A stretch of DNA of 64,000 nucleotides from positions 1,240,001 to 1,304,000 of the forward strand of contig CBDDFS010000002.1 of NCBI GenBank assembly GCA_965227255.1, read 5' to 3'. Below, in pieces: positions 51,573 to 60,021 of this stretch. The notes under the pieces were generated by a model that saw only the letters and a program-made list of their open reading frames with translations, did no database searches and was not told where the DNA came from. The number at the start of each line of letters is the position of its first letter. The stretch's first letter is position 1. The DNA comes from CBDDFS01 sp965227255 (GTDB lineage Bacteria > Bacteroidota > Bacteroidia > Flavobacteriales_E > Vicingaceae). A program made the position numbers and the translations under genes.

Positions 51573-52325
51573 ATGCTAAACAGGAAGTCATATAAGATCA
51601 AGCAAACTTTTTCATGCGACCAGAGATGGAGGGACATGAAGGAAATGGGGGATGCACGATTCTGTGATCAGTGTGAGAAGAAAGTTTTTGATCTTACCAC
51701 GGCTTCCGATATTCGACTTTACAAGTTGCTCAAGGAGAGTGAGGGACAGGTTTGTGGACGAATTTCACCGGAAAAGCTCAATCGTAAGATTCATGAGACG
51801 TCACCGTTCAAGATTGAGGTGAGTAAGAAATATCTAACCATTCCTGCCATCCTCACTGCCTTGATTGGCCTCTTGCGCTCAAAATCTGTAATTGCTCAAA
51901 CGACGGCCGATGTCCCACAGGTTAAAATAGAACATGCCGATATTGAAGTGTCAGGCAGTGAGGAAGAGAAGATCCTAGTTCGGGGCGTTGTCAGAGAGTC
52001 GGATCATGCGAAAGAGGTGTTGCCTTTCGCCAATGTTGCGGTCAAGAAAAACAGCGTTGTTATAGGAGGTGCCACTACTGACTTTGATGGTAAATTTCAA
52101 GTTAAGATTGATCAAAAATTCAAAGGAGAGGTTGAACTGGAGGTGAGTTATGTCGGTTATGAAACCACAACCAGAACGATCAAGGTCGGCTTGCCTGAAG
52201 AGATTGAGGTTGAAATTGAAATGCATGGTGGAGAATTAAATATCCTCGGTGGCATGATCATGGTTGAAGAGAAAAAGAGCTTTTGGAAGAAACGTCAGAA
52301 GAAACGTGATGATTGTGATTTCTAG
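51573..52325 (+). CDS. Membrane protein with four-Cys motif and carboxypeptidase-like regulatory domain
   Basis: This 250-residue protein has an unusual order of parts. First comes a cytoplasmic-type N-terminal segment with Cys15, Cys31, Cys34 and Cys61 (ARFCDQCEKKVFDLT), which may bind zinc. A hydrophobic segment follows at about 82-97, and then a CarboxypepD_reg-like beta-sandwich (about 119-205: FANVAVKKNSVVIGGATTDF, SYVGYETTTR). The tail is basic (WKKRQKKRDD). Short proteins with this Cys-rich start recur in Bacteroidota, and their role is unknown. Anti-sigma-like signalling across the membrane is possible but speculative. Confidence 0.75.
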   Translation: MLNRKSYKIKQTFSCDQRWRDMKEMGDARFCDQCEKKVFDLTTASDIRLYKLLKESEGQVCGRISPEKLNRKIHETSPFKIEVSKKYLTIPAILTALIGLLRSKSVIAQTTADVPQVKIEHADIEVSGSEEEKILVRGVVRESDHAKEVLPFANVAVKKNSVVIGGATTDFDGKFQVKIDQKFKGEVELEVSYVGYETTTRTIKVGLPEEIEVEIEMHGGELNILGGMIMVEEKKSFWKKRQKKRDDCDF

Positions 52326-52383
52326 ACAATTCACATAGAGTCAGTTTCGTTATACTATTAATTTTATTGAATAGATTTTCTGA

Positions 52384-53073
52384 ATGAGGATTTTTGTCAT
52401 TCTTGCTCTCTCGTTGTTTCTTGTGTTTAGTCAATCATGCCTCGAGCAGGATTCCCAATCCCAGTTTCAACTCATACTTCCAGATACCACCTTAACCGGC
52501 TTGCCTGATCTGATGTATGAGATTAAAAAGAAGAGGGTAGATGAGCTCAAATTAAGAGAGTTGGAAAAAGGTATGGACAGCATCACCATTCGTTTGTGGG
52601 TGAATGAAAGTCTCTTTCGTCTTGGAATGATTTACGAGGTCTCGTATACCGATCAAAAGTGGTCGGCACGCTGGATAGAATATTATGAATCATCAAACGA
52701 TCAGCCTTGGGATAAGTCACATATCTATTGGCATCAGATGAATTTCAAAATCGATTCATTCAGGGTTCAGAGAATTGCAGTTGAAGATCTTTCTGATTTC
52801 CTAAAGAAGCTAGAAGCAGAAAATATTTATAGACTGAAAACATCCTATGAAGTGGAGGGCTGGGAGAGCGGGCACTCGGATGGTAATTACTTTTATGTTG
52901 AGGTGGCCACCAATGCATTTTATCATTTTTCTTCTTTTGGAGAGCCCGGTTTCTACGAAGAAAAATTCCGGAATTTAAAAACATGGCCAATGTTCTTCGC
53001 CTCTTTGATGAGGAGTTTGAGATTTTTAAATACAATCAAAGAGGCCGACCTATGGTACGTTATCCCGGTTTAG
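52384..53073 (+). CDS. Lipoprotein of unknown function
   Basis: This 229-residue protein has a lipoprotein signal with Cys19 (LVFSQSC). Its mature part is rich in Trp and Tyr (WSARWIEYYESS, GWESGHSDGNYFYVEV) with an alpha/beta pattern. No family is recognised. It starts a run of small envelope genes on the plus strand. Confidence 0.65.
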   Translation: MRIFVILALSLFLVFSQSCLEQDSQSQFQLILPDTTLTGLPDLMYEIKKKRVDELKLRELEKGMDSITIRLWVNESLFRLGMIYEVSYTDQKWSARWIEYYESSNDQPWDKSHIYWHQMNFKIDSFRVQRIAVEDLSDFLKKLEAENIYRLKTSYEVEGWESGHSDGNYFYVEVATNAFYHFSSFGEPGFYEEKFRNLKTWPMFFASLMRSLRFLNTIKEADLWYVIPV

Positions 53074-53123
53074 AAAAGTTGCAGAAACTTATTGCCAGGG
53101 ACGAATAAGGTATATTCGTGTCG

Positions 53124-53492
53124 ATGAAGAATCATCCTGTACTTTTCGCGGCTATTCTTGTGTCTTTATTACTGGACGCCGTTGTAATTGTCCTGGTCAA
53201 TCTCACAATCGGACCGGAGCGCCTGTCCTCTCAGTTGATCCGATTTGCATTTCAGTTGTTTTGCGTAGCGCTCATTTTTAGCAAATGGAAAAGGGCCAGT
53301 ATCTTTATGCTTTCTGGTTTTCATATTTTCTCCGGACTCATTCATTCTGAGCGTGTAGGTACGATTCATTTGGTTTTTCTGATTTATCACATCCTTCTTG
53401 GACTGACAATTTACTTCCATACGTGGATAGAAGGAGTGGTCAGTAATGCTGGGCAGAATATTGAAAGTAATGAGGATTCATCAAATGAATGA
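53124..53492 (+). CDS. Small four-helix membrane protein
   Basis: This 122-residue protein consists mostly of four hydrophobic helices ending in a polar Asn/Glu tail. Both GTG at 53118 and ATG at 53124 are possible starts. A TATATTCG -7-like box overlaps the GTG (53111-53118), so ATG is favoured. No family is recognised. Confidence 0.6.
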   Translation: MKNHPVLFAAILVSLLLDAVVIVLVNLTIGPERLSSQLIRFAFQLFCVALIFSKWKRASIFMLSGFHIFSGLIHSERVGTIHLVFLIYHILLGLTIYFHTWIEGVVSNAGQNIESNEDSSNE

Positions 53493-53516
53493 ATTCATTT
53501 CACCTATATTTAGAGA

Positions 53517-53924
53517 ATGATTCGATGTCTGCTTCTCATTAGTCTATCCTTTCCATTTTATATTCTATCTCAGATAAATCCTTCCTCATATTTCCTGGGT
53601 GACTGGTATGCATGTGGGCCTGAAAGCCTGGAAATGGATAAGATCTATTCATTCTCAAGAGAGAAACCAGAATGTGAAGAGAATGATTGTAAATTTCATG
53701 AATGGACTTTTGCTTCGAAAAGCAGAATTGTAAGTACTCATGGTGGAAGCTGTAATGACGGGGTGACCGGATTTACGATCAAAGAAGGTGAATGGAAATA
53801 CGACGCCTTTAAGAAAGATCTTGCCATCAGGGAATCTAAGACTGATTATGTATATCGGGTCCAGTTCGTTTCAAAGGACTCCTTATCATTGAAGAAAATT
53901 TGGCAGGTAAAACTTCATAAGTAA
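53517..53924 (+). CDS. Small secreted protein, lipocalin-like length
   Basis: This 135-residue protein has a signal peptide (ending YILSQ). A beta-rich mature domain follows with four Cys (YACGPE, ECEENDCKF, GGSCNDG) and a GEWKYD strand that recalls lipocalin-like folds. The overall resemblance is weak. A TATATTTA box ends 4 nt before the ATG. It overlaps the next gene by 1 bp (TAATG). Confidence 0.6.
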   Translation: MIRCLLLISLSFPFYILSQINPSSYFLGDWYACGPESLEMDKIYSFSREKPECEENDCKFHEWTFASKSRIVSTHGGSCNDGVTGFTIKEGEWKYDAFKKDLAIRESKTDYVYRVQFVSKDSLSLKKIWQVKLHK

Positions 53925-54586
53925 TGTCAGAAGAACAAGAACAATTAGTCCAATTAGCAAAATTCGACAACGCTCCTGAAGCGGAGGAACTTCAATCCTT
54001 TCTTAAAGAAAAAGGTGTGGAATCTAAAATTGAAGATGTCACACCCTCTGTTGATCTGACTTTTCAGGGTAATTCACTGGGAAATGAAGTCCTGGTGAAA
54101 GTGAATGTTCAGGATTTCGACAAAGCCGAAGAATTGCTGGAGGGAAGAGCGGCCAGGGACATCAAAAACATTCCCGACGATTACTACTTGTTTCAATTCT
54201 CGGATGAGGAGCTTATGGAAGTAATTGAGAAAGCTGATGAATGGAGCAACATAGATCATCAGCTCGCCCTGCAGATATTCAAATCCAAAGGCAGAGAATT
54301 CACAAAAGAAGAACTTGAGGGATATCGGAACAAGCGAATTGAAGAATCGCAGCAGCTAGATCAGGCCCATCCATTCTGGATCTTTTTTGGATTTTTCTCA
54401 GCAGCCTGTGGCGGACTCTTCGGTATCTGGATCGGAATGTATTACTGGCAATCCAAAAGCCGGGATCTGGAGGGATCAAAATTCTATTCCTACAACAAAT
54501 CCATGCGCAAGACTGGCATGATCATGGCCACCTTTGGATTTCTTTCAATGATCGGTTGGATCATTACCTGGATCGCTTTAAGTTGA
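53924..54586 (+). CDS. DUF2007-like signal-transducing protein with two membrane helices
   Basis: This 220-residue protein begins with a ferredoxin-like DUF2007 domain (about 7-72: LVQLAKFDNAPEAEELQSFL and VLVKVNVQDFDKAEELLEG). A helical linker follows, and then two C-terminal membrane helices (FWIFFGFFSAACGGLFGIW and MIMATFGFLSMIGWIITWIA). The DUF2007 domain is thought to be regulatory; its ligand is unknown. Confidence 0.72.
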   Translation: MSEEQEQLVQLAKFDNAPEAEELQSFLKEKGVESKIEDVTPSVDLTFQGNSLGNEVLVKVNVQDFDKAEELLEGRAARDIKNIPDDYYLFQFSDEELMEVIEKADEWSNIDHQLALQIFKSKGREFTKEELEGYRNKRIEESQQLDQAHPFWIFFGFFSAACGGLFGIWIGMYYWQSKSRDLEGSKFYSYNKSMRKTGMIMATFGFLSMIGWIITWIALS

Positions 54587-54631
54587 GAATGATGAGGCTT
54601 GAACAAATTTTCTTAGCTCATCGTTCATAGA

Positions 54632-54654
54632 TCATAACTCATAACTCGTAACTC
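54632..54654. repeat. TCATAACTC word repeat tract
   Basis: Three degenerate copies of TCATAACTC lie in tandem in the short gap before ribD. The class is the same as the other word tracts. Confidence 0.5.
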
Positions 54655-54674
54655 CTTCCTATTTTTACCCTGCT

Positions 54675-55709
54675 TTGACTTCAGACGAATTATACATCAG
54701 TCGCTGCTTGCAACTGGCACAACAAGGACTTGGCAATGTATTGTCGAATCCCCTTGTCGGATGTGTCATTGTGAAGGATAATAAAGTCATTGGTGAAGGC
54801 TATCACCGGGAGTATGGAAAGAACCATGCCGAGATCAATGCAATCGAAAGTGTCAAAGATCCCGCCGATCTAAAAGGTTCAACACTTTATGTCAACCTCG
54901 AGCCATGTTCTCATTTCGGTAAAACGCCTCCTTGTACTGATCGCATCATAGAATCGGGTATATCGAAAGTGGTCATTGCCGGACTCGATCCCAGTGAGAA
55001 AGTGAATGGCAAGGGAGTTCAGAAATTAGAAGAAAGTGGAATAGAAGTTGTATCTGGGATTCTGAAGGAAGGAGAAATAGATTCCAACAGAAGGTTTCGA
55101 ACTTTTCATCAAAAGAAACGACCCTATGTGATCCTGAAATGGGCACAGAGCAAAGATGGATTCATCGACAAAGAGCGCAAGGAAGGAGAAAAAGGTCAGT
55201 TCAGAATAAGTAATGATGCTACACAACGCCTGCTACATTTATGGCGTTCTCAGGAAATGGCCATTATGGTTGGTAAGAATACGCTGTTAACCGATAATCC
55301 ATCATTGAATGTGCGATTGGTCGATGGTAGAGATCCGCTGAGAATTGTGATCGATCGAAAGAATGATCTTCCCAAGGATCTGAAGGTCTTTTCAGATTCA
55401 TGTCGCACGCTGGTTTTTAATAATGAGGAAAGAGACTTTCCGGAAAATATAGATCATGTTCAGGGAAAGAGGGATCTGCCAGAAATACTCAAGGAACTTC
55501 ATCAGCGAGGTAATTCATCCTTATTTGTAGAAGGTGGAGGAAAACTTCTTCAATCATTCATTGATGCGGATTTATGGGATGAGATCAGGATCTTTGAGAG
55601 TCAGAATGATCTTGAAAATGGACTTAAGGCTCCGGAATTTAAAGGAAGGGAAATTTCAAGATCAGATTTACAGGGTAATCGGATTCTAACTTATCGCAAT
55701 ACTGAATGA
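54675..55709 (+). CDS. ribD: Bifunctional riboflavin deaminase/reductase
   Basis: This 344-residue enzyme carries out two steps of riboflavin synthesis. The N-terminal deaminase domain has the zinc motifs HAEINAIE and EPCSHFGKTPPC. The C-terminal reductase domain has RPYVILKWAQSKDGFI and SLFVEGGGKLLQSF. Translation starts at TTG (54675), since no ATG exists before the conserved start. It overlaps the next gene by 4 bp. The other rib genes are not in the window. Confidence 0.92.
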   Translation: MTSDELYISRCLQLAQQGLGNVLSNPLVGCVIVKDNKVIGEGYHREYGKNHAEINAIESVKDPADLKGSTLYVNLEPCSHFGKTPPCTDRIIESGISKVVIAGLDPSEKVNGKGVQKLEESGIEVVSGILKEGEIDSNRRFRTFHQKKRPYVILKWAQSKDGFIDKERKEGEKGQFRISNDATQRLLHLWRSQEMAIMVGKNTLLTDNPSLNVRLVDGRDPLRIVIDRKNDLPKDLKVFSDSCRTLVFNNEERDFPENIDHVQGKRDLPEILKELHQRGNSSLFVEGGGKLLQSFIDADLWDEIRIFESQNDLENGLKAPEFKGREISRSDLQGNRILTYRNTE

Positions 55710-56566
55710 TCTACCTTCTTCTTAGTATTCTCTGCAGCAGTTTGATCTTCATTATCTTTAAATGGATGGGTAAGCTCGGAATGAATACCATTCTGGTCAT
55801 TATCCTGAATTATCTTGTAGCTGCAGCTACCGGTGCCCTTCTCACCGGTTCAGAGTATATGCACACTCTTACTTCTGCAGAGTGGGTAAAGTGGGCCTTG
55901 CTGCTCGGTAGCGGATTTGTTGGAATGTTCTATGCCATGGCCAGGGCTACGCATCTGGCAGGAGCAGCTCCTGCTGTTGTGGCCAATAAGATGTCTGTAG
56001 TCATTCCGATTTCTGTTGCATTTATTTTTCTGGGAGATGAGATCACGTGGCTTAAAATTCTGGGAATTGTGCTAGCCTTGTTTGGAATATTTTTCGCCAC
56101 CAGGAAAGAAGAAAAATCGTCAATTTGGAATCGCAATTTTCTTTTGCTCATGATCATATTCCTGGGAAGTGGATTGATTGATACCTCGATCAAACTGATC
56201 GAGAATTTTTACCTGACGGAAGACGACAGTATTCTTTTTACTTCTATTTTATTCCTTGCTGCGTTTTCTGGCGGGGTGGTGATCTTTTCGGTGAAGTTGA
56301 GAAGTCATATCAGGTCCTTTTACTGGAACAAGTTCTGGATGGGTCTGGCACTGGGACTCGTGAACTTTGGATCCATCTATTTTCTTGTAATGGCATTGAA
56401 ATCTGAAGGCATGCAAAGCTCTGTGCTATTTCCATTGAATAACATTGGAGTGGTGGTTTTGTCAACACTGATGTCCATTCTATTCTTTAAGGAAAAACTA
56501 TCGAAGGCGAATGTGGCTGGATTGATCCTGTCCGTACTGGCTTTATTTGTTCTAATGACATCCTGA
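55706..56566 (+). CDS. EamA/DMT family transporter
   Basis: This 286-residue protein has about ten hydrophobic helices in two EamA-like halves. The helix end IPISVAFIFLGDEITWLKILGIVLALFGIF in the first half and the corresponding VLSTLMSILFFKEKLSKANV in the second are typical drug/metabolite transporter signatures. The substrate is unknown. It is coupled to ribD (4-bp overlap) and to YigZ (1-bp overlap); a link to flavin transport is possible but unproven. Confidence 0.85.
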   Translation: MIYLLLSILCSSLIFIIFKWMGKLGMNTILVIILNYLVAAATGALLTGSEYMHTLTSAEWVKWALLLGSGFVGMFYAMARATHLAGAAPAVVANKMSVVIPISVAFIFLGDEITWLKILGIVLALFGIFFATRKEEKSSIWNRNFLLLMIIFLGSGLIDTSIKLIENFYLTEDDSILFTSILFLAAFSGGVVIFSVKLRSHIRSFYWNKFWMGLALGLVNFGSIYFLVMALKSEGMQSSVLFPLNNIGVVVLSTLMSILFFKEKLSKANVAGLILSVLALFVLMTS

Positions 56567-57156
56567 TGGAAATCTATATTCCGGTATCAAAAAGCGAAGG
56601 ACTCTACAAAGAGAAAGGAAGCAAATTCATTGCTTATCTGTTTCCGGTTGTATCTGATGAGAATATTAAAAACAGAATGCAGGAGGTCAGGGCTGAACAT
56701 TCAAAAGCCAGACATCATTGTTATGCGTATCGATTAGGACCGAATGGTGATATAGAAAGAGCCAATGACGATGGCGAGCCGTCCGGCTCTGCGGGATTGC
56801 CCATTCTGAATCAGATCAAATCTGAAGAACTAACAAATACCCTGGTAATTGTGGTTCGTTATTTCGGCGGAACAAAGCTAGGCGTAAGTGGCTTGATTCG
56901 GGCATATAAAGAAGCAACGAAAATGGCTGCTTCTCAGATCAGGAAGTCGAAATACATTGAGAAGGAATTTGTGGAGGTTGAATTTCCAATTGGCATCCTG
57001 GGTGATGTTGAGCGAATCATGGCAAGGCATGGTTTGACCGCTGAGGAGGCATCTTATGACAATTTATGTCGATTCAGAATAGAAGTGATTTCCAAAGAAA
57101 AAGAGGGCTTGCTGGCTGATTTTACGGCCCTTAAAGATCTGAATTTGATGAATTAA
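56566..57156 (+). CDS. YigZ/IMPACT family protein
   Basis: This 196-residue protein has the IMPACT signature (SKARHHCYAYRLGPNGDIERANDDGEPSGSAG) and the following VIVVRYFGGTKLGVSGLIRAY. Members of the family are linked to translation control and ribosome interaction in eukaryotes; the bacterial role is unclear. It ends the ribD-EamA-YigZ operon. Confidence 0.9.
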   Translation: MEIYIPVSKSEGLYKEKGSKFIAYLFPVVSDENIKNRMQEVRAEHSKARHHCYAYRLGPNGDIERANDDGEPSGSAGLPILNQIKSEELTNTLVIVVRYFGGTKLGVSGLIRAYKEATKMAASQIRKSKYIEKEFVEVEFPIGILGDVERIMARHGLTAEEASYDNLCRFRIEVISKEKEGLLADFTALKDLNLMN

Positions 57157-57171
57157 AAAATTTTTGCGATA

Positions 57172-57209
57172 TTTGATATCAAAATAATATCAAAACAAAA
57201 TCAAAATAA
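57172..57209 (+). promoter_or_regulatory. Palindrome and three 11-bp tandem repeats before SPFH gene
   Basis: A perfect 12-bp palindrome TTTGATATCAAA lies at 57172-57183. From 57177 three tandem 11-bp units of the form TATCAAAATAA run to 57209 (57177-57187, 57188-57198, 57199-57209), one base before the ATG. A GATATTTG -7-like box at 57168-57175 overlaps the palindrome. The layout suits an operator that blocks initiation. The Arc-type protein encoded by the second gene is the obvious candidate ligand; that is inference. Confidence 0.55.
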
Positions 57210-57210
57210 C

Positions 57211-58065
57211 ATGAGCAAAGAATTTTCAACCAAACCAGGCAGCGGATATCTCTGGCTGGTTATTCTTGCCGCTTTACTCGCCATCGGAGTTTACGGCATT
57301 GCAGCATTCAAGAGTCCCTGGGTTCTTATATTACTTCCCTTTATCATATTAATCGCCGCCGGATTTTTCTTCATTTATCCGAATGGATCAAGGGTTCTGA
57401 CCCTGTTTGGTGACTATAAAGGAACCGTGAAGGATCATGGTTTCTTCTGGGTGAATCCATTCTATGTGAAAAGAAGCATTTCCCTTCGGGCGCGGAATTT
57501 CGACAGTGAAAGGGTAAAAGTGAATGATAAGATGGGTAATCCTGTAATGATTTCTGTAATTCTTGTTTGGAGAGTTGAAAACACCTTTAAGGCGGCCTTC
57601 GAAGTCAATGACTACGAGAATTTCGTTCGAGTTCAAACGGATGCCGCTGTTCGAAAGCTTGCAGGTGCTTATCCCTACGATAATTTCGATGATGCCCAGG
57701 CAGAAATCACTTTGCGTTCAGGAGTAGCTGAAGTAAATGAGGCGCTGGAAAAAGAGGTGGCAGAACGACTGGAAATAGCCGGAATTGAGGTCATGGAAGC
57801 CAGAATTGGTTATCTGGCCTATGCTGAAGAAATTGCCGGAGCAATGCTTCAGAGACAACAGGCCAGTGCCATTGTTGCTGCACGAATTAAAATCGTTGAA
57901 GGAGCAGTGGGAATGGTTCAGATGGCTTTGGATGAGATCAAGGACAAAGACATTGCCGATTTCGATGAAGAGAAAAAAGCCGCTATGGTCAGTAACCTGA
58001 TGGTCGTTTTATGTTCTGATAAATCAGCTCAGCCCGTGGTAAATACTGGAACACTTCACCATTGA
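57211..58065 (+). CDS. SPFH-domain (stomatin/flotillin-like) membrane protein
   Basis: This 284-residue protein has two N-terminal membrane helices (about 10-32 and 35-51). An SPFH/band-7 domain follows (VLTLFGDYKGTVKDHGFFWVNPF, SVILVWRVENTFKAAFEVNDY), and then a helical tail. SPFH proteins oligomerise in the membrane and organise partners, often proteases. It is preceded by a candidate operator and followed 3 bp later by an Arc-type DNA-binding gene, so the two form an operon. Its role is unknown. Confidence 0.9.
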   Translation: MSKEFSTKPGSGYLWLVILAALLAIGVYGIAAFKSPWVLILLPFIILIAAGFFFIYPNGSRVLTLFGDYKGTVKDHGFFWVNPFYVKRSISLRARNFDSERVKVNDKMGNPVMISVILVWRVENTFKAAFEVNDYENFVRVQTDAAVRKLAGAYPYDNFDDAQAEITLRSGVAEVNEALEKEVAERLEIAGIEVMEARIGYLAYAEEIAGAMLQRQQASAIVAARIKIVEGAVGMVQMALDEIKDKDIADFDEEKKAAMVSNLMVVLCSDKSAQPVVNTGTLHH

Positions 58066-58068
58066 TTT

Positions 58069-58245
58069 ATGTCGAAAAAAAAGGTTTTCGCCCTGAGGGT
58101 TGACGAAAAGCTGTTGGAGAAGGTCGAAAAATGGGCCGATGATGAATTCCGCTCCACCAATGGACAATTGGAGTGGATCATCAGCGAGGCGCTGAAGAAA
58201 GCTGGAAGGGATGGCGCGAAGAGAAGAAAGAGGACCGATTCCTGA
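58069..58245 (+). CDS. Arc-type ribbon-helix-helix DNA-binding protein
   Basis: This 58-residue protein has the ribbon-helix-helix pattern: a short strand (KVFALRVDEKLLEKVE), two helices (WADDEFRSTNGQLEWIISEALK) and a Lys/Arg-rich tail. Arc-family dimers bind operators through the paired strand. It starts 3 bp after the SPFH gene and is probably an autoregulator of this operon, given the repeats directly before the SPFH start. Confidence 0.82.
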   Translation: MSKKKVFALRVDEKLLEKVEKWADDEFRSTNGQLEWIISEALKKAGRDGAKRRKRTDS

Positions 58246-58297
58246 CCTGCCTGACGGCAGGCAGGTTCCCCGCCCGACCAGAACGGTCGTTCGGGCG
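58246..58297. repeat. Pair of GC-rich hairpins (dispersed-repeat type)
   Basis: A perfect 8-bp stem around ACGG (58246-58265) is followed by a second hairpin with a 7-bp stem (58271-58277 and 58291-58297) and an inner ACC/GGT pairing. The region is GC-rich compared with its surroundings and directly follows the Arc-type gene's stop codon. Without a T-run it is not a classic terminator; it looks like a dispersed REP-like element. Confidence 0.6.
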
Positions 58298-58345
58298 AGC
58301 AGATTCCTGATTTGATTTTAAACTTAGCGATCCTGCGCGAATACT

Positions 58346-58873
58346 ATGAGACTTCGAAAAGACCAACTCATTCCATCTGATACTGAAAGACTGACATTTC
58401 GCTTCCTCGAGGATGGCGATGTGGAAATCTGGAAAGACTTCGTGACTTCTGATGAAGCCATGGAGTTTTTCACTTTCCCAAAGGAGGAAGAGCAAAGCAG
58501 AGTATGGGTTGAGCGTCAAATGAAACGCAATGAAGATGGATTGGGTGGAATGTTGGCCGTATGTCTCAAAGAGACCGGTGAATTTCTCGGCCAGGCCGGA
58601 CTACTGATTCAAGATCTGAATGGAGAAGAAGTGCTGGAAGTTGGATATAGCTTTCTACCGAAACACTGGCGAAATGGATATGCTTCTGAGGCTGCCGGAG
58701 CACTCTATGAACATGGATTCAAACAAAATCTTTCCGAATTCATTGTTTCTGTCATACATGTCGACAATAAAGCAAGCAAAAAGGTGGCAAAAAGAAATGG
58801 ACTCAAATTCTGGAAAACGGCAACTTGGAAAGAGCTGCCGGTTGAGGTATTTAGAATTAATAATGAAAAATGA
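58346..58873 (+). CDS. GNAT family N-acetyltransferase
   Basis: This 175-residue RimJ/RimL-type acetyltransferase begins with the usual TERLTFRFLEDGDVE. The acetyl-CoA motif is YSFLPKHWRNGYASEAAGAL and the closing motif is HVDNKASKKVAKRNGLKFW. The substrate is unknown. Confidence 0.83.
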   Translation: MRLRKDQLIPSDTERLTFRFLEDGDVEIWKDFVTSDEAMEFFTFPKEEEQSRVWVERQMKRNEDGLGGMLAVCLKETGEFLGQAGLLIQDLNGEEVLEVGYSFLPKHWRNGYASEAAGALYEHGFKQNLSEFIVSVIHVDNKASKKVAKRNGLKFWKTATWKELPVEVFRINNEK

Positions 58874-58888
58874 ATGATGAAAAATAAG
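58862..58888. repeat. AATGAAAAATGA word repeat tract
   Basis: Degenerate AATGAAAAA words overlap the stop of the GNAT gene and run into the convergent gap. They are similar to the 21-bp repeat family at 14679. Confidence 0.45.
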
Positions 58889-58905
58889 GTGGTAGCTCTA
58901 AATTC

Positions 58906-59922
58906 CTATTCCTTGAAAGTGATTTTGAACAATCGGTGGTATCCATTGATATAGCCCTGATTTTTCGAGTACATGCTTATGTCTCCGAAATCATCGTGCG
59001 AATTGAAAATCAGTGTTTTCCAGGTATTTCCATCGTCTTTTGAATAGATCAAGCAGGCGCTTTGATTGCCATATGTATACCTGCCTGTTCCTACGACTCT
59101 TGCGTCACCCTGATAAAAGAGGTTTGTGAATCTGGTTTCATAGTCAATTTGTTCCCATGTGGAGCCATTGTCTGTGGATCTGAATAAAGGACCGTATATA
59201 TCATTTGCTTTAATAAATCCTGTGTTGCCTGTGAATTCTACCTCAGTAATCCAATATGGGTAAGGGGAATTATCAAGCTTTTTCCATGTCAGACCGTTGT
59301 CATTGCTTTTGATGAGTAATCCATCTTGTCCAACACCATATCCAATTCCATTATCGAAATCCAAATCCAATATGGTGTTGTACATGAAAATTTGATTTTC
59401 AAACCAGGTATCTCCCATATCATTGCTGAAATAAAGCTTTCCTCTCCAAAAACTGAATATTTTATCACTGCCATTGTAGGCAAGTTGAGTTAGTTCTGCT
59501 GAAGCAGGTGAATAAACGATCTCCCAGTTCAGTCCACCGTTAGTAGTTCTCAGTATCTCACCTCCGGGTATATAGCTGTACTCATAGGTGTCATTTCCAC
59601 CACAAATGAATCCAACCTGGTCATTGATGAATTCAATGTCATAATAAACCTTTTCGAATCCCTCAGGCTCGTAAACCAATTCCCAGTCTCTGCCACCGTT
59701 ACTGGTTATATGAATATATCCTTCCCGAGTGAGCAATACACCGTGTTTTTCATCGATAAAATGTGCATCGACTGCTTGTCCTGTAACCTGATAATTAGCT
59801 ACCCATTCAATTCTCAGATCCTCATTTTCAAAAGGAAATTCGGGCTGAACCGCCTCTTCCTCATTACATGCAGAGAAAACCAGCGAAATGAGAATGCCGA
59901 AAAATATCCTGAAGGATTTCAT
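58906..59922 (-). CDS. BNR/Ycf48-like beta-propeller lipoprotein
   Basis: This 338-residue protein has a lipoprotein signal with Cys19 (LVFSAC). Repeated BNR/Asp-box motifs of a beta-propeller follow (SNGGRDWELV, TTNGGLNWEIV, SNDMGDTWFEN, SNDNGLTWKKL, STDNGSTWEQI, SKDDGNTWKTL). Such propellers occur in sialidase-like and Ycf48-like proteins. Catalytic Asp/Arg residues of sialidases are not evident, so a binding or assembly role is likelier. An ATG nine codons upstream is less suitable than 59922. Confidence 0.83.
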   Translation of the reverse strand: MKSFRIFFGILISLVFSACNEEEAVQPEFPFENEDLRIEWVANYQVTGQAVDAHFIDEKHGVLLTREGYIHITSNGGRDWELVYEPEGFEKVYYDIEFINDQVGFICGGNDTYEYSYIPGGEILRTTNGGLNWEIVYSPASAELTQLAYNGSDKIFSFWRGKLYFSNDMGDTWFENQIFMYNTILDLDFDNGIGYGVGQDGLLIKSNDNGLTWKKLDNSPYPYWITEVEFTGNTGFIKANDIYGPLFRSTDNGSTWEQIDYETRFTNLFYQGDARVVGTGRYTYGNQSACLIYSKDDGNTWKTLIFNSHDDFGDISMYSKNQGYINGYHRLFKITFKE

Positions 59923-59993
59923 AATATTAGAACGCTGAACTATCATCATAGTTGCCCTGAAGTATTAAAAGTACATATTCTTAATGGTTATAA

Positions 59994-60016
59994 TAAAAAA
60001 GGGCGCCGAAGCGCCC
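59994..60016 (-). terminator. Rho-independent terminator of prohibitin gene
   Basis: On the minus strand a perfect 6-bp GC-rich stem (60016-60011 and 60006-60001) closes a TTCG tetraloop and is followed by six T residues. It lies about 95 bp after the prohibitin stop, beyond a word-repeat tract. Confidence 0.8.
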
Positions 60017-60021
60017 AGTTT

